A stretch of DNA of 64,000 nt from Sedimentimonas flavescens (GCF_019264375.1 NZ_JAHVAI010000011.1:62001-126000); one strand, 5' to 3'. Counted from the stretch's first letter, positions 1 to 10,720 are shown. Translations and numbers: made by a program. The notes: a model not told the origin generated them from the letters alone.

Positions 1-1162
1 GCTGCGGCGCGGGGGCCGCGTCGAACAGGTTGCGCTCGACCGGCTGCGGCGCCGGAGCAACGGGTTGGCTGGCGGCAACCGGCTGCGGAGCGGGCTGCGG
101 CGCCGGAGCGGCGGCGACCGGAGCAACCTCGGGTTCGGCGGGCTTCAGCGGCTCGGCCAGCGAACGGCGCGGCACCGGAATTTCGATCGTCGCAGGCGCG
201 GCGTCGATACCCGTCGCCACGACCGAAACGCGCATCGCGCCTTCCATCTCGGGGTCCAGCGTCGAGCCGACGATGATGTTGGCCTCCGGGTCCACCTCTT
301 CGCGGATCCGGTTCGCGGCCTCGTCCAGTTCGAACAGGGTCAGGTCGTAGCCGCCGGTGATGTTGATCAGCACACCCTTGGCGCCCTTGAGCGAGATCTC
401 GTCGAGCAGCGGGTTGGCGATGGCCTTCTCGGCGGCCTGCACGGCGCGGTCGTCGCCCGCGGCTTCGCCGGTGCCCATCATGGCCTTGCCCATCTCGTCC
501 ATCACCGCGCGCACGTCGGCGAAGTCGAGGTTGATCAGGCCCGGACGGACCATCAGGTCGGTCACGCCCTTGACGCCCTGATAGAGAACGTCGTCGGCCA
601 TGGCGAAGGCCTCGGTGAAGGTCGTGCGCTCATTCGCCAGACGGAACAGGTTCTGGTTCGGGATGATGATCAGCGTATCGACGACCTTTTGCAGCGCCTC
701 GATACCGGCCTCGGCCTGACGCATCCGCTTGGTGCCTTCGAACTGGAAGGGCTTGGTCACGACGCCGACGGTCAGCACACCCAGCTCACGCGCAGCCTGC
801 GCAATGATCGGGGCAGCCCCGGTGCCGGTGCCGCCGCCCATGCCAGCGGTGATGAAGCACATATGCGCGCCGGCCAGATGATCGACGATCTGCTCAATGG
901 ATTCCTCGGCGGCGGCCGCGCCGACGCTCGGGCGCGCACCGGCACCCAGACCCTCGGTAACCTTCACGCCCATCTGGACGCGGGCCGAGGAACGCGACTG
1001 TTGCAACGCCTGCGCATCGGTATTGGCCACGACGAATTCGACCCCTTCGAGGGCCTTTTCGATCATGTTGTTGACTGCGTTGCCCCCGGCGCCGCCGACG
1101 CCGAAAACGGTGATCCGCGGCTTCAGCTCTTCGTGATCCGCCATCATCAAATTCAAGGTCAT
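1..1162 (-). CDS. ftsZ: Cell division protein FtsZ (partial, C-terminus beyond the left edge)
   Basis: FtsZ is the tubulin-like GTPase that polymerises into the cytoplasmic Z-ring. The reading frame starts at the ATG at 1162 ([16 protein letters not shown]) and stays open to base 1. It shows the nucleotide-binding [13 protein letters not shown] near residue 21, the tubulin signature GGGTGTG near residues 109-115, and the T7-loop [11 protein letters not shown] around residue 212. After about residue 315 it enters a Pro/Ala/Gln-rich linker, which is long in Rhodobacterales FtsZ, so perhaps 100-200 residues including the C-terminal FtsA-binding peptide are missing. It is the last gene of the dcw cluster. 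A 211-bp gap separates it from ftsA, so it probably has its own promoter. The start is preceded by AGGCGGAA. Confidence 0.97.
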   Translation of the reverse strand, partial: MTLNLMMADHEELKPRITVFGVGGAGGNAVNNMIEKALEGVEFVVANTDAQALQQSRSSARVQMGVKVTEGLGAGARPSVGAAAAEESIEQIVDHLAGAHMCFITAGMGGGTGTGAAPIIAQAARELGVLTVGVVTKPFQFEGTKRMRQAEAGIEALQKVVDTLIIIPNQNLFRLANERTTFTEAFAMADDVLYQGVKGVTDLMVRPGLINLDFADVRAVMDEMGKAMMGTGEAAGDDRAVQAAEKAIANPLLDEISLKGAKGVLINITGGYDLTLFELDEAANRIREEVDPEANIIVGSTLDPEMEGAMRVSVVATGIDAAPATIEIPVPRRSLAEPLKPAEPEVAPVAAAPAPQPAPQPVAASQPVAPAPQPVERNLFDAAPAPQ

Positions 1163-1260
1163 GGGATTTCCGCCTGTTTTTATGTGATGAGCCGCGCCGC
1201 CGCGGCCAATTGCCCCCAAAATTAGACCGATTTTAGCTTCGAATCCGGGGAACGTCACTT

Positions 1261-1293
1261 AAAAAACACGTTCTCTCCACAAAATGTGGAGAG
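1261..1293 (-). terminator. Stem-loop with trailing T-run in the ftsA-ftsZ gap
   Basis: CTCTCCACA (1273-1281) and TGTGGAGAG (1285-1293) form a perfect 9-bp stem with a 3-nt loop. On the minus strand it is followed, after AACGTG, by six T residues (1261-1266). It could attenuate readthrough from ftsA into ftsZ or mark the end of the upstream transcript. The six-base gap between stem and T-run is longer than usual, so this is tentative. GAATC (GANTC, the CcrM methylation target) occurs at 1241 and 1347 in the same gap. Confidence 0.4.
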
Positions 1294-1373
1294 CGCCTTG
1301 CCGCTGTCAGCGGTATTTCGCGCATACGTCAGGATCTGGTGGAAGCGAATCGGGCAGGCCCCTGCCCTAGCTT

Positions 1374-2708
1374 TCACCAGTTCTCGCGGAACCAACGGAA
1401 TGCCCGGCGCAGCGAGCGCGCGCCAAGCCGTTCGGCGGGGGCTTCGAAATCCCACCATTCGTCCTGCGGATGGGCCGCAAACAGCGCCAACCCGACCACT
1501 GAGGAAAAGCTCGACCCCGTCGCCGCCTGCGGCAGACCCTGGACGCGCAGCGGCCGCCCGAGGCGCACGTTATGGCCAAGAATACGTGCCGCCAGCCCGT
1601 CGAGGCCGGGGATCTGGCTCGCGCCGCCCGTCAGCACGATCTGCTGCGAGGGCAGATGATCAAAGCCCGCGGCATCCAGCAGGGCACGCACATCTTCGAG
1701 GATCTCTTCGACACGCGGACGCATGATGCCGATCAGCTCGGCACGGCTGACCTGGCGGCGGTCTTTTTCCCAGTCGCCCGAGCTGCCCGACAGCTCGATC
1801 AGCTCGCGGTCGTCCATACCGGTCGCGACAACGCCACCGTGGAAGGTCTTGATCCGCTCGGCCACCGCCATGGGCACCTGAAGCCCCGCCGCGATGTCGC
1901 GCGTCACGTGATCGCCGCCAAGACGCACCGCATCGGCAAAGATCATGTGCTTTTTCATGAAGATCGACACGCCGGTCGCGCCGCCACCCATGTCGATACA
2001 GGCGGAACCCAGTTCCAGCTCATCCTCGACCAGCGATGACAGCCCCGAAACATAGGCCGAGCTTGCCACCCCGGCGAGTTCCAGATCGCAGCGGCGGATG
2101 CAGTAAATCAGGTTCTGGATAACCGTTTCATCGACCGTCAGCAGGTGCATATCCACCGCCAGACGCTGCCCGACATGGCCGCGCGGATCGCCCAGACCCG
2201 AGCGATGATCCAGCGCGAAGTTCACCGGATGGGCGTGCAACACTTCGCGCCCCTGCCCGATCGGGGGCAGATCGCACGAGGCCAGCACCCGCGCCACATC
2301 CTGCTCATCGACCTGGCCGCCCAGAACCTCGACATCGCCGGCCAGCCCGTAGGAACGCGGCTCCGCACCGGCAAAGCAGGCAATGACGTGATCGACGCGC
2401 GTATTGGCCATCTTCTGCGCGGCCTGAACGGCGGTGCGGATCGCGCGCTCGGTCTCGGCCATCGCGTCGATCTCACCAAAGCGCACCCCGCGCGAGCGGG
2501 TCGTGGCCGCGCCGATCACCCGGAAGCCGGACTGCCCAGCCAGCGAGCCGATCCCCTCGGCGTCACGCAGCGTGTCCGCCCCGTCGAAGCGCAACACGAG
2601 GCAGGCGATCTTTGATGTCCCGATATCCAGAAGCGCCACAACACCGCGCTGCATCGCCGCCTTGCGCATGTTCCGCATCGCACGTTGGGACTGGTAAAGA
2701 TCGGTCAT
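1374..2708 (-). CDS. ftsA: Cell division protein FtsA
   Basis: FtsA is an actin-fold ATPase that tethers FtsZ to the membrane and recruits later divisome proteins. The 444-residue product has the actin phosphate-1 motif LLDIGTSKIACLVL near residue 27, the second phosphate motif CIDMGGGATGVSIF near residue 235 and an adenosine-site VLTGGASQIPGL near residue 360. It ends in a basic, aromatic amphipathic helix (ARSLRRAFRWFRENW) that fits the membrane-targeting sequence of FtsA. It overlaps the ftsQ stop by 4 bp (ATGA), so it is translationally coupled to ftsQ. Confidence 0.97.
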   Translation of the reverse strand: MTDLYQSQRAMRNMRKAAMQRGVVALLDIGTSKIACLVLRFDGADTLRDAEGIGSLAGQSGFRVIGAATTRSRGVRFGEIDAMAETERAIRTAVQAAQKMANTRVDHVIACFAGAEPRSYGLAGDVEVLGGQVDEQDVARVLASCDLPPIGQGREVLHAHPVNFALDHRSGLGDPRGHVGQRLAVDMHLLTVDETVIQNLIYCIRRCDLELAGVASSAYVSGLSSLVEDELELGSACIDMGGGATGVSIFMKKHMIFADAVRLGGDHVTRDIAAGLQVPMAVAERIKTFHGGVVATGMDDRELIELSGSSGDWEKDRRQVSRAELIGIMRPRVEEILEDVRALLDAAGFDHLPSQQIVLTGGASQIPGLDGLAARILGHNVRLGRPLRVQGLPQAATGSSFSSVVGLALFAAHPQDEWWDFEAPAERLGARSLRRAFRWFRENW

Positions 2709-3637
2709 GGCGTTGCCTTCACTTGGATCGTCTGCCCGGCCAGCGTCTTGAACGTGTCCATCGCGCTTGCGCTAAGGCGCAGCGTCGGGCGTTCGCGGTT
2801 GCGCAGGTCGAGCTGGGTGAAATCGCGGGCCAGCAGATCCTCGGCCGCGTCGAGCGCGAGCAGGCGCTCGACCGCGCGGGCGGGCTCAGCCTCGGGCAGA
2901 AGAATGCGCTGATCGTGGTCAAGCACCAGATCCCAGCGGCGCTCGCCCATCCGCACGAGGCCACGGGTGCGCGGCAGGATCGGCTGCGCGGCTTCAAGGA
3001 TCTCAAGCGCCTCGGGCACGGCGGCATCGGCGCCCAGCCCCGCGACCAGCGGCAGGTCAGAACGCGCGGCGCGGTCCAGAAGGGTCGCAACACGGTGACC
3101 GGTCTCGTCAAGCATCTCGATCCCGGTGACGGTGCGCCACAGGATCGCGGGTTCACGCTCGGTCACGCGCACCGCAAGCAACCCGCCCGAGCGCACGACG
3201 ATCGACACGTCGCGCACCGCATCAAGCTTGGCGATGGTGTCGCGGTAATTATCCAGATCGATCGCGAAGGACGAGGCGGGAAGCGGCACGGGAAGCATCG
3301 CGCGGATCGCGGTGTCGACCTCGGGCGATGCGCCCTCAATCTTCATCAGCGAGACCATGAATTCCGGGCGGTTCTGCACCGCCGTCTTGATGTCCTGATA
3401 ATCCTGCATCAGATCGGCGCGTCGGCCCTCATCGCCAAGCCAGATGCCAAGCCCGAGCGTCACCGCGAAGACCGGCACGCCGACCCGGGTGAACGCACGC
3501 ACCAAGGGGGTCAGCCACAAACGCTCCAGCCGATAGGCCAGACGCGAGGGCGCGGGATCGCGGCGCATGGCGCGCGGGGCGGCCGCGCGCGGCTGATCGC
3601 GGTGCAGATAGCGGGGTTCGGCGCTCAGCGGTCGCAT
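2705..3637 (-). CDS. ftsQ: Cell division protein FtsQ
   Basis: FtsQ is a bitopic inner-membrane divisome protein that bridges early cytoplasmic and late periplasmic division proteins with FtsB/FtsL. The 310-residue product has a basic, Ala/Arg-rich cytoplasmic N-terminus, one membrane segment around residues 50-66 ([16 protein letters not shown]), then a POTRA region ([19 protein letters not shown]) and a beta domain with the FtsQ-type [13 protein letters not shown]. The first 13 bp overlap ddl and the last 4 bp overlap ftsA, as expected within a dcw operon. Confidence 0.94.
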   Translation of the reverse strand: MRPLSAEPRYLHRDQPRAAAPRAMRRDPAPSRLAYRLERLWLTPLVRAFTRVGVPVFAVTLGLGIWLGDEGRRADLMQDYQDIKTAVQNRPEFMVSLMKIEGASPEVDTAIRAMLPVPLPASSFAIDLDNYRDTIAKLDAVRDVSIVVRSGGLLAVRVTEREPAILWRTVTGIEMLDETGHRVATLLDRAARSDLPLVAGLGADAAVPEALEILEAAQPILPRTRGLVRMGERRWDLVLDHDQRILLPEAEPARAVERLLALDAAEDLLARDFTQLDLRNRERPTLRLSASAMDTFKTLAGQTIQVKATP

Positions 3638-4548
3638 GAGGCATCCTCCACCAGCCAGGCGCAGAGATCGGCGAAAGACAACCCTTCAGCGGCCGCCTGT
3701 TCGGGCGAAAGCGAGGTCGGCGTCATACCGGGCTGGGTGTTGGTTTCCAGCAGAACCAGCCCCGCAAGGCCGCGCGTGTCGTCCCAACGGAAATCAGTGC
3801 GGCTAAGGCCCCGGCAGCCTAGCGCCTTGTGCGCGCGCAGCGCGTAGTCGCGGCAGGCCTCGGTGATCTCGGCGGGGATGTTTGCGGGGCAGACGTGGCG
3901 CGATCCGCCGACATTGTATTTGGCGGCGTAGTCATACCAGCCCGTTGTGATGATCTCGGTCACACAAAGCGCGCGGTCGCCCAAGACCGAACAGGTCATC
4001 TCGCGCCCCGGCGCATAGGTTTCGACCATCACAACATCTGGCATCGTATCGGCCAACTGCGGCGGGCTGTTTGCGCCATCGGTGACCAGATAGACGCCGA
4101 CCGACGAGCCTTCGTTGTTCGGCTTGACGACATAAGGCACCGGCAGAACGTGACGCGCCATCACCTCGGATTTGGTCGCCAGAACGCTTTCGACGACCGG
4201 CAGGCCAGCAGCGCGGTAAACGTCTTTCGAGCGGCTCTTGTCCATCGCGATGGCCGAGGCCATGACGCCCGAGTGGGTATAGGGGATCCGCAGCCATTCA
4301 AGCAGGCCCTGAACGCAGCCATCCTCGCCCCAACGGCCATGCAACGCATTGAAAACACAATCGGGTTTCGCATCACTCAGGCGCGCGGGCAGATCCGCCC
4401 CCGCGTCGATCTCGATCACATCGAAACCCGCCACCCGCAGCGCCTCGGCACATTCACGCCCCGAGGAGAGCGACACTTCCCGCTCTGCGGAAAGACCACC
4501 CTTCAAAACCGCTACACGGTGGGTTGCCCTGCTCGACACACCCGCCAA
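3625..4548 (-). CDS. ddl: D-alanine--D-alanine ligase
   Basis: This enzyme joins two D-Ala molecules with ATP to make the terminal dipeptide of the murein stem peptide in the cytoplasm. The 307-residue length is normal for DdlB. ATP-grasp landmarks are [15 protein letters not shown] near residue 70, [30 protein letters not shown], and the metal and D-Ala binding end [20 protein letters not shown]. It lies between murB (63-bp gap) and ftsQ (13-bp overlap), the usual rhodobacterial order. Confidence 0.97.
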   Translation of the reverse strand: MAGVSSRATHRVAVLKGGLSAEREVSLSSGRECAEALRVAGFDVIEIDAGADLPARLSDAKPDCVFNALHGRWGEDGCVQGLLEWLRIPYTHSGVMASAIAMDKSRSKDVYRAAGLPVVESVLATKSEVMARHVLPVPYVVKPNNEGSSVGVYLVTDGANSPPQLADTMPDVVMVETYAPGREMTCSVLGDRALCVTEIITTGWYDYAAKYNVGGSRHVCPANIPAEITEACRDYALRAHKALGCRGLSRTDFRWDDTRGLAGLVLLETNTQPGMTPTSLSPEQAAAEGLSFADLCAWLVEDASCDR

Positions 4549-4611
4549 TTTCGCCTCTCCCGGGGTTGTCCCCGTGGAATGTTGTTCGTTGTCAGTCGCG
4601 CGCCGGGCTGA

Positions 4612-5532
4612 TCAATATTCGCCCACGCGCATGATTTCCCACTCTAGCGAAATTCCCTGGGTCTGCAAAACCTTTTTGCGGACCTCTTCGCCAAGGGACT
4701 CAAGATCTTGTGCCGTGGCGCCGCCTGCGTTGATCATGAAATTCGAGTGCATCTCGCTCATCTGCGCACCGCCGATCCGGGCGCCACGCATGCCGGCGTT
4801 GTCGATCACCTTCCAGGCCTTGAGATCGTGCACATCGTCGGCCCGCCCGGTCGAGGACGCCCCCGAGGGGTTACGGAAGGTCGAACCGGCCGAACGTTCC
4901 TTGGTCGGCTGGCTGGCGTCGCGCTTGGCAAGCTGATCCTCCATCCGCGCGGCAAGCGCATCGGGCGCGCCTTTCACGGCCCGGAAGGTCGCCGAGACCA
5001 GAACAGCCCCCTCGGGCAGAACGCTTGAGCGATAGGCAAAGCGCAGATCCGTGGCCGTCAGCGTGAGGCGCTGGCCGGTGCGCAGAACAACCTCTGCGCT
5101 GACCAGACAATCGGCGACATAGGAGCCATAGCAGCCTGCATTCATCCGTACCGCACCGCCGATCGAGCCGGGAATGGTGCGCAGGAAGGTCAGATCAAGC
5201 CCCGCCTCGGCGGCTTTGCGCGCGACATGGGCATCCAGCGCGGCGGCCCCGGCGGTGACGGTATCGCCCGAGATCTCAATCGCATTGAAGCCGCGCCCAA
5301 GCCGGATGACAACCGCCCGAATACCCCCGTCGCGCACGATCAGGTTGGAACCAACCCCCATCGGAAATACCGGAACCTCTGCCGGAAGGGCCGCCAGGAA
5401 GGCCGCCAGATCCTCGGCATCCGCAGGCTGGAAGAACCAGTCCGCCGGGCCACCGACCCGAAGCCAGGTCAGATCGGCAAGCGAGCGGTTCGGCGTCAGG
5501 GTGCCGCGCGGGGTATAGGCCATGTTTTCCAT
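4612..5532 (-). CDS. murB: UDP-N-acetylenolpyruvoylglucosamine reductase
   Basis: MurB is the cytoplasmic FAD enzyme that reduces UDP-GlcNAc-enolpyruvate to UDP-MurNAc with NADPH. The FAD-binding part shows [29 protein letters not shown] and [19 protein letters not shown]. The C-terminal domain has the catalytic-serine motif [12 protein letters not shown] and the type I features of short MurB proteins. Three in-frame starts lie close together: GTG at 5538, ATG at 5532 and ATG at 5523. The last has GGAA just upstream and best fits the family N-terminus ([13 protein letters not shown]), so the start is uncertain by a few codons. Confidence 0.95.
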   Translation of the reverse strand: MENMAYTPRGTLTPNRSLADLTWLRVGGPADWFFQPADAEDLAAFLAALPAEVPVFPMGVGSNLIVRDGGIRAVVIRLGRGFNAIEISGDTVTAGAAALDAHVARKAAEAGLDLTFLRTIPGSIGGAVRMNAGCYGSYVADCLVSAEVVLRTGQRLTLTATDLRFAYRSSVLPEGAVLVSATFRAVKGAPDALAARMEDQLAKRDASQPTKERSAGSTFRNPSGASSTGRADDVHDLKAWKVIDNAGMRGARIGGAQMSEMHSNFMINAGGATAQDLESLGEEVRKKVLQTQGISLEWEIMRVGEY

Positions 5533-5579
5533 GGCCACGCTCTACCCCGCGACGGGGGCGCTCGACAAGAGGCGCGGCG

Positions 5580-5834
5580 CTATTCCGAATGCGCCCCGCG
5601 ATCCGAGCGTAGCGAGCGCAGCAGGTATTTCACCGGCCAGCGCAGGACCGACAGGCCGCCTGCCAGCACAAGGATGCCCCAGACCGGCCCATTCTCATAG
5701 GTCACCCAGCCCAGCAACGGCACCCCAGTGGCGATCAGCACCCAGGCCGCCGGCCAGTGCCAGCGGTTCGGGCCGACCGCGATCAGGGTGGCGATCAGCG
5801 CCCAGACACAGGCGGCAGTCAGCGAATGGGTCAT
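5580..5834 (-). CDS. DUF2484 small membrane protein
   Basis: This 84-residue hydrophobic protein has two or three predicted membrane segments (LTAACVWALIATLIAV, AAWVLIATGVPLLGWV, WGILVLAGGLSVL) and a short basic tail. It matches the DUF2484 family, a rhodobacterial family that is often encoded between murC and murB. No biochemical role is known to me. The conserved position inside the dcw cluster suggests an envelope or division role, but that is inference. Its start overlaps the upstream permease stop by 4 bp. Confidence 0.8.
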   Translation of the reverse strand: MTHSLTAACVWALIATLIAVGPNRWHWPAAWVLIATGVPLLGWVTYENGPVWGILVLAGGLSVLRWPVKYLLRSLRSDRGAHSE

Positions 5835-7018
5835 GCGACACCCCCAAGTGCGGCGAACAACGCGGCCGCCGAGGCCGCCGCGCCGAACAGCGGCACGATC
5901 ATCGGAACGCGGAACGACGCCTCGGCGCTGCGGCGTTTGAGGAAGACAAGCGACAGGTTCACAAGGATGAAGACCCCCAGCAGCACCATCGAGGTTGCCT
6001 GCGCCAGCGCCGATACCGGCAGCATCAGCGCGGCGGTCAGCATCAGCGCGCCCGCAAGCACCGTCCCCAGAACCGGCGTGCCAAAGCGCGGATGCGCCTT
6101 GTTGAAGATGGCAAGCCCCGGCTCGCGCCGCCCCAGCCCGAAGAGAACTCGCGCCGCCATGACGATCTGCGCCAGCACGCCGTTCAGCGCCGCCGCTACC
6201 GCGATCGCCGCAAGCAGCTGCGCCGAATTGCCCGCGCTTTCCCAGACCAGCGCCAGCGGACGCTCGGACCCCGCAAGGGTTTCAACCGGCACGGCGCGCA
6301 CGGCGGCATAACTGACCAGCAGATAAAGCGCCGTCGTGATCGCCAGCGCGGCAAGGATCGAGCGCGGCAGGGTGCGGTTCGGGTCGCGCACCTCCTCAGC
6401 CATGTTGACCATGTCCTCAAAGCCGATGAAGGCGAAGAAGGCCAGTGCAGCGGCCCCCGCCACACCCGACCAGTTCACCGGCGGCAGCGCGGCCATCTCG
6501 GGGACGGCGGGCGCGGAAAACCCCGCCCAGATCACCAGCGCAAGGCCCACGACCTCGATCAGCGTCAGGATCGCGGCAAAGGCAATGGACTCAAGCACCC
6601 CGACAACCGCCAGCGCAGTCAGCGCAACGCCAAGCCCGAGGATGATCGGCGCGGGCTCCAATGGCACGAGCAGCGCCAGATAGCCCGCCCCGCCCCGCAG
6701 GACGGCAGCAGCGGAAATGACACCTGCGAGCACGATGGCCAGTCCCACCAGAACGGCCAGCGCATGGCTGCTCAGGCCTTCTGCCACATAGGCGACCTCT
6801 CCGGCAGCTTCGGGCAGACGCACCGAGAGCTCGGCATAGGACAGCGCCGAAGGTGCGGCCACTACGCCTGCGATCAGGAAGGCCAGCGGCGCCCAGATCC
6901 CGGCCTGCGCCGCGACGGCGCCGACCAGAACATATACGCCCGCTCCGACCATGACGCCCACCCCATAGGCGGTCATCAGGCCGGGGCCGAGACGCCGCTT
7001 GAGGGCAGGCGTGGCCAT
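5831..7018 (-). CDS. APC-family amino acid/polyamine permease
   Basis: This is a predicted inner-membrane secondary transporter of 395 residues with about 11-12 hydrophobic segments. The N-terminal LGPGLMTAYGVGVMVGAGVY matches the unwound TM1 substrate site of the amino acid-polyamine-organocation superfamily, and GFEDMVNMAEEVRDPNRTLP is the classic APC loop after TM6. The substrate cannot be told from sequence. It sits 1 bp after murC and overlaps DUF2484 by 4 bp, so it is fully embedded in the murein operon, where it is not a standard dcw member. Confidence 0.85.
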   Translation of the reverse strand: MATPALKRRLGPGLMTAYGVGVMVGAGVYVLVGAVAAQAGIWAPLAFLIAGVVAAPSALSYAELSVRLPEAAGEVAYVAEGLSSHALAVLVGLAIVLAGVISAAAVLRGGAGYLALLVPLEPAPIILGLGVALTALAVVGVLESIAFAAILTLIEVVGLALVIWAGFSAPAVPEMAALPPVNWSGVAGAAALAFFAFIGFEDMVNMAEEVRDPNRTLPRSILAALAITTALYLLVSYAAVRAVPVETLAGSERPLALVWESAGNSAQLLAAIAVAAALNGVLAQIVMAARVLFGLGRREPGLAIFNKAHPRFGTPVLGTVLAGALMLTAALMLPVSALAQATSMVLLGVFILVNLSLVFLKRRSAEASFRVPMIVPLFGAAASAAALFAALGGVA

Positions 7019-7019
7019 G

Positions 7020-8444
7020 TCAACTGGTTCCTAGCCGCGCGGGCAAACCATTCGCCCAGGTAGAAATGGTCCCTGCGCCAAGGCACACGACGATATCGCC
7101 CGGCCGGGCCTGTTCCTTCACCAGCCGCGACAGGTCTTCCTCGGACAGGATTGCGCGGGCATCGCGGTGGCCGTGGCGGATCAGGCCCGCCACCAGATCG
7201 TCGCGCGAGGCGCCCGGGATGGGTTCTTCGCCCGCGGCATAGACCTCGGCGATGGCGACGACGTCGGCCTCGTTAAAACAGGCGCAGAAGTCGTCAAAGA
7301 GGTTGTGCAGGCGCGAGTAGCGATGCGGCTGGTGCACGGCGATCACGCGCGCATCGGGCGTGCCCGACACGGCCTGACGGGCGGCACGCAGCACGGCCGC
7401 GATCTCGACCGGGTGATGGCCGTAATCGTCGATGATGCTCACGCCGCCCAGAACCTCGCCCACCTTGGTGAAGCGCCGATTGACGCCACCAAAGTTGGCC
7501 AGCGCCTCTCGGACCTCTTCCTTCTTCATGCCGAGGTGACGCGCCACGGCCACGGCGGCCAGCGCGTTCGAGACGTTGTGGTCCCCCGGCATGGGCAGGG
7601 TGCAGCCCTCGATTTTCGAGCCTTCGCCCTCGCCCTGAAGCAGGATGTCGAAATGCGCGATGCCCTTCTGGAAGGTCAGGTTCACCGCACGGACATCTGC
7701 CTGCGCGTTGAAGCCGAAGGTCACCACGCGGCGGTCGTTGACCTTGCCGACCAGCGCCTGCACCTCGGGGTGGTCAGTGCAACACACGGCCAGACCGTAG
7801 AACGGGATGTTCGAAACGAAATCGTAGAACCCCTTGCGCAGGTTCTCGATCGTGCCCCAGTGCTCCATGTGCTCGGGGTCGATATTGGTCACGATAGCGA
7901 CGGTCGCGGGCAGACGATTGAACGAGCCGTCGCTTTCATCGGCCTCAACCACCATCCATTCGCCCGCACCGGCGCGCGCGTTCGAGCCATAGGCATGGAT
8001 GATGCCACCATTGATCACGGTCGGGTCAAAGCCGCCCTTGTCGAGCAACGTCGCCACCATCGTCGTGGTGGTCGTCTTGCCATGCGTGCCAGCCACCGCG
8101 ATGTTCGAGCGCAGGCGCATTAGTTCGGCCAGCATCTCGGCGCGGCGCACCACCGGCAGCCCACGGCGGCGGGCTTCTTCCAGTTCCGGGTTGCCCGGCT
8201 TGATCGCCGAAGAGATCACGACAACAGCCGCCTCACCAATATTCTCGGCGCGCTGACCCTCAAAGAATGTCGCGCCAAGCTCGACCAACCGATCGGTGAT
8301 CTTCGAGGCCTTGGCGTCCGAGCCCTGAACCCCAAAGCCCTGCGTCATCAGCACTTCAGCGATGCCAGACATACCGATGCCGCCGATGCCGACGAAGTGG
8401 ATCGGCCCAATGTCTCCGGGAAGCTTGGTGGCGGCTGCGCTCAT
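7020..8444 (-). CDS. murC: UDP-N-acetylmuramate--L-alanine ligase
   Basis: MurC adds L-Ala to UDP-MurNAc with ATP, the first cytoplasmic Mur ligase step. The 474-residue protein shows the N-terminal nucleotide-sugar motif [17 protein letters not shown] near residue 17, the ATP-binding loop [11 protein letters not shown] near residue 117, the metal-ligand region [23 protein letters not shown] and the C-terminal [10 protein letters not shown]. It overlaps the end of murG by 4 bp. Confidence 0.98.
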   Translation of the reverse strand: MSAAATKLPGDIGPIHFVGIGGIGMSGIAEVLMTQGFGVQGSDAKASKITDRLVELGATFFEGQRAENIGEAAVVVISSAIKPGNPELEEARRRGLPVVRRAEMLAELMRLRSNIAVAGTHGKTTTTTMVATLLDKGGFDPTVINGGIIHAYGSNARAGAGEWMVVEADESDGSFNRLPATVAIVTNIDPEHMEHWGTIENLRKGFYDFVSNIPFYGLAVCCTDHPEVQALVGKVNDRRVVTFGFNAQADVRAVNLTFQKGIAHFDILLQGEGEGSKIEGCTLPMPGDHNVSNALAAVAVARHLGMKKEEVREALANFGGVNRRFTKVGEVLGGVSIIDDYGHHPVEIAAVLRAARQAVSGTPDARVIAVHQPHRYSRLHNLFDDFCACFNEADVVAIAEVYAAGEEPIPGASRDDLVAGLIRHGHRDARAILSEEDLSRLVKEQARPGDIVVCLGAGTISTWANGLPARLGTS

Positions 8445-9544
8445 GACGGATTTCCTGCAAGATGTTCGACAATTTCAACCAGCCGCCCGGTGGCATCGGG
8501 AATACCGTAGCGCAAGGCAGCGTGGGCCATTTGCACCGCCCCCCCGGGATTGTCCAGAACAAGGGCGACCTGTTCGGCCAGCGCGGCGGCCTCCAGCTTG
8601 CTCTCGGGGATCATGATCGCAGCACCCGCCTCGACCAGCCCACGGGCATTGGCGGTCTGGTGATCGCCGGTTGCAGCGGCGAATGGGATCAGGATCGAGG
8701 GCCGCCCGATGACCGAGATATCGGCGACCGACGAGGCCCCCGAGCGCGAGATCACCAGCTGACATTCCGACAGGCGACGCGGCACATCGTTGAAGAAGGG
8801 TTGCACCTCGGCGTTGATCCCGGCCGCGGCATAGGCGGCGATGACGCGCTCCATATCCTCTTCGCGGGCCTGATGGGCGATCCGCAACCGGGTGCGTAGC
8901 GCCTCGGGCAGGTTTGCCAGCGCGACGGGAACCACATCCGACAAGATGCGCGCGCCCTGCGAGCCACCGATCACCAGCACCGACATCGGATAATCGCCCG
9001 GCGGAATATAGGGCGCGCCTGCGCGCTCCAGCACCGAAGCGCGCACCGGGTTGCCGGTGTGAATGCCCTCGACCCCGGCGGGCAAATCGGTGGGCCAGGT
9101 GCCGCAGGCAAAGGCGCGCACCTTCTTGGCAAAGACCTTGTTCACACGCCCCATGACGCCGTTTTGTTCATGAATGGCCGAGGGGATGCGCAGCAATTGC
9201 GCCGCCGACAGCGCCGGGATCGTCGGGTATCCGCCGAAACCGACCACAACGCTCGGCCGGTCGCGCAGCCCCGCCTTCACGGCAGCGGCAACCCCGCCCG
9301 CGATGCGGAACGGCACGCCCAGTTTGGCCAGCGCCCCGCCACGCGCGAAGGTCGCCGAGGCGACCTGCTCGATCTGCACCACATGCGGGAAGCCCCCGGC
9401 ATAGCGCGCGCCCCGCGCATCGGTGGACAGCTTGACCCGCCAGCCCTTGCGCACCATCGCCTCGGCCAAGGCCTGCGCGGGGAACATATGCCCCCCCGTG
9501 CCGCCAGCGGCGATCAGAAGAAGCTTGGAGTTGCGGCTGGTCAT
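8441..9544 (-). CDS. murG: UDP-GlcNAc:MurNAc-(pentapeptide)-PP-undecaprenol GlcNAc transferase
   Basis: MurG converts lipid I to lipid II on the cytoplasmic face of the membrane. The GT28/GT-B fold is shown by the N-terminal G-loop [17 protein letters not shown] near residue 12, the acceptor-site [12 protein letters not shown], the second G-loop [14 protein letters not shown] and the UDP-GlcNAc site [17 protein letters not shown]. The 367-residue length is normal. It lies 9 bp after ftsW and overlaps murC by 4 bp. Confidence 0.98.
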   Translation of the reverse strand: MTSRNSKLLLIAAGGTGGHMFPAQALAEAMVRKGWRVKLSTDARGARYAGGFPHVVQIEQVASATFARGGALAKLGVPFRIAGGVAAAVKAGLRDRPSVVVGFGGYPTIPALSAAQLLRIPSAIHEQNGVMGRVNKVFAKKVRAFACGTWPTDLPAGVEGIHTGNPVRASVLERAGAPYIPPGDYPMSVLVIGGSQGARILSDVVPVALANLPEALRTRLRIAHQAREEDMERVIAAYAAAGINAEVQPFFNDVPRRLSECQLVISRSGASSVADISVIGRPSILIPFAAATGDHQTANARGLVEAGAAIMIPESKLEAAALAEQVALVLDNPGGAVQMAHAALRYGIPDATGRLVEIVEHLAGNPS

Positions 9545-9553
9545 GACGACCTC

Positions 9554-10720
9554 TCAGTGTTTGCGGCGGGCCAGGATGTCGGAAATCTCGCCCTGCGGCC
9601 GGGTCCGGGTCAGCGCGAGCAGCATCCCCACCGCGATCCCCGAGGCGATCACGGACGAGCCGCCGTAGCTGACGAAGGGCAGCGTCATGCCTTTTGCGGG
9701 CAGCAGGCGCACGGCGACACCCATGTTGATCAGCGCCTGCACACCGAAGGCGCAGGCCAGGCCTGCCCCGGCGAGCCGGGTAAAGGGGTCGCGCTCTTTC
9801 ATCAAGCGCATGAGCGAGCGCGCCACCACCGTTGCGTAAAGCGCGATGATGCACAGCACCAGAACAAGGCCGTATTCCTCGGCGGCGACTGCGATGATAA
9901 AATCCGTATGCGCATCTGGCAGCGACCATTTCACCGTGCCCTCGCCCACGCCCACGCCGAAAAAGCCTCCCTCCTGGATCGCGTTGGTTGCATATCCGAT
10001 CTGGGTGCGCGGGTCGATCTCGGTCGAGAGGAAGCCGTTGATCCGGCGGGCGAAATGCTCGGAGGTGTTATAGGCCAGCACGCCACCCGCTGCCGTCAGC
10101 CCGCCGATGGCGGTCAGCAACGTGATCGGCGCGCCGCCCACGAAATACATCACCATCCAGGAAAACAGGATCAGCGAGGCCTGCCCAAAGTCGGGTTGCA
10201 GCGCCAGCGCGACGACGATGATCGCAGTCAGGATGAACGAATAGAACCGCCCCGGGGGGCCGCCCACCTCATGCGCCGCCGAAATGAACCAGGCGGCGAT
10301 GATGACAAAGGCGGGCTTGAGGAACTCGGACGGCTGCACCGAGGCGAATCCGAACGAGAACCAGCGCACGGCACCCTTGCCGAAATCCGTCCCGAAAACC
10401 GGCAGCAGCAAGATCGCCACGAAGGCCCCGGCAAAGCCCAGAACACCCAACCGGCGCACCTGTGTCGGGCTCATCATCGAGATCAGGCCCGCGACACCAA
10501 GCGCGACGATGCCGAAGAAGGCCTGTCGCTTGACGTAGTAGAAGGGCTCCAGCCCGTTCTTGTCCGCCAGCGGCACCGAGGCCGCCAACCCCAAGAGCAT
10601 TCCGATGCCGAAAAGCACCAGAATGGCCGAGAGCGACCACTTGTCGATCGTCCGCCACCATCGGGGGAGAACAGGCTCACCTGCCCTTACGGGCACGGTG
10701 CCAAACACCATCTCTGTCAT
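9554..10720 (-). CDS. ftsW: SEDS peptidoglycan polymerase FtsW
   Basis: FtsW is the septal SEDS-family glycosyltransferase that polymerises lipid II together with FtsI. The 388-residue protein has about ten hydrophobic segments and SEDS landmarks: WFSFGFASVQPSEFLKPAFV near residue 110, the EYGLVLVL segment, and the C-terminal LPFVSYGGSSVIASG. Unlike most dcw clusters it does not directly follow murD. An opposite-strand ldh-chrA pair of about 2 kb intervenes, so a promoter is expected in 10721-10944. I see no clear -35/-10 pair there. Confidence 0.96.
   Translation of the reverse strand: MTEMVFGTVPVRAGEPVLPRWWRTIDKWSLSAILVLFGIGMLLGLAASVPLADKNGLEPFYYVKRQAFFGIVALGVAGLISMMSPTQVRRLGVLGFAGAFVAILLLPVFGTDFGKGAVRWFSFGFASVQPSEFLKPAFVIIAAWFISAAHEVGGPPGRFYSFILTAIIVVALALQPDFGQASLILFSWMVMYFVGGAPITLLTAIGGLTAAGGVLAYNTSEHFARRINGFLSTEIDPRTQIGYATNAIQEGGFFGVGVGEGTVKWSLPDAHTDFIIAVAAEEYGLVLVLCIIALYATVVARSLMRLMKERDPFTRLAGAGLACAFGVQALINMGVAVRLLPAKGMTLPFVSYGGSSVIASGIAVGMLLALTRTRPQGEISDILARRKH

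Noticed and set aside
5522-7063. 513-codon plus-strand frame opposite the APC permease
   Set aside because: It is rich in Arg/His/Gln as expected for the complement of a hydrophobic membrane protein gene, so it is a shadow.
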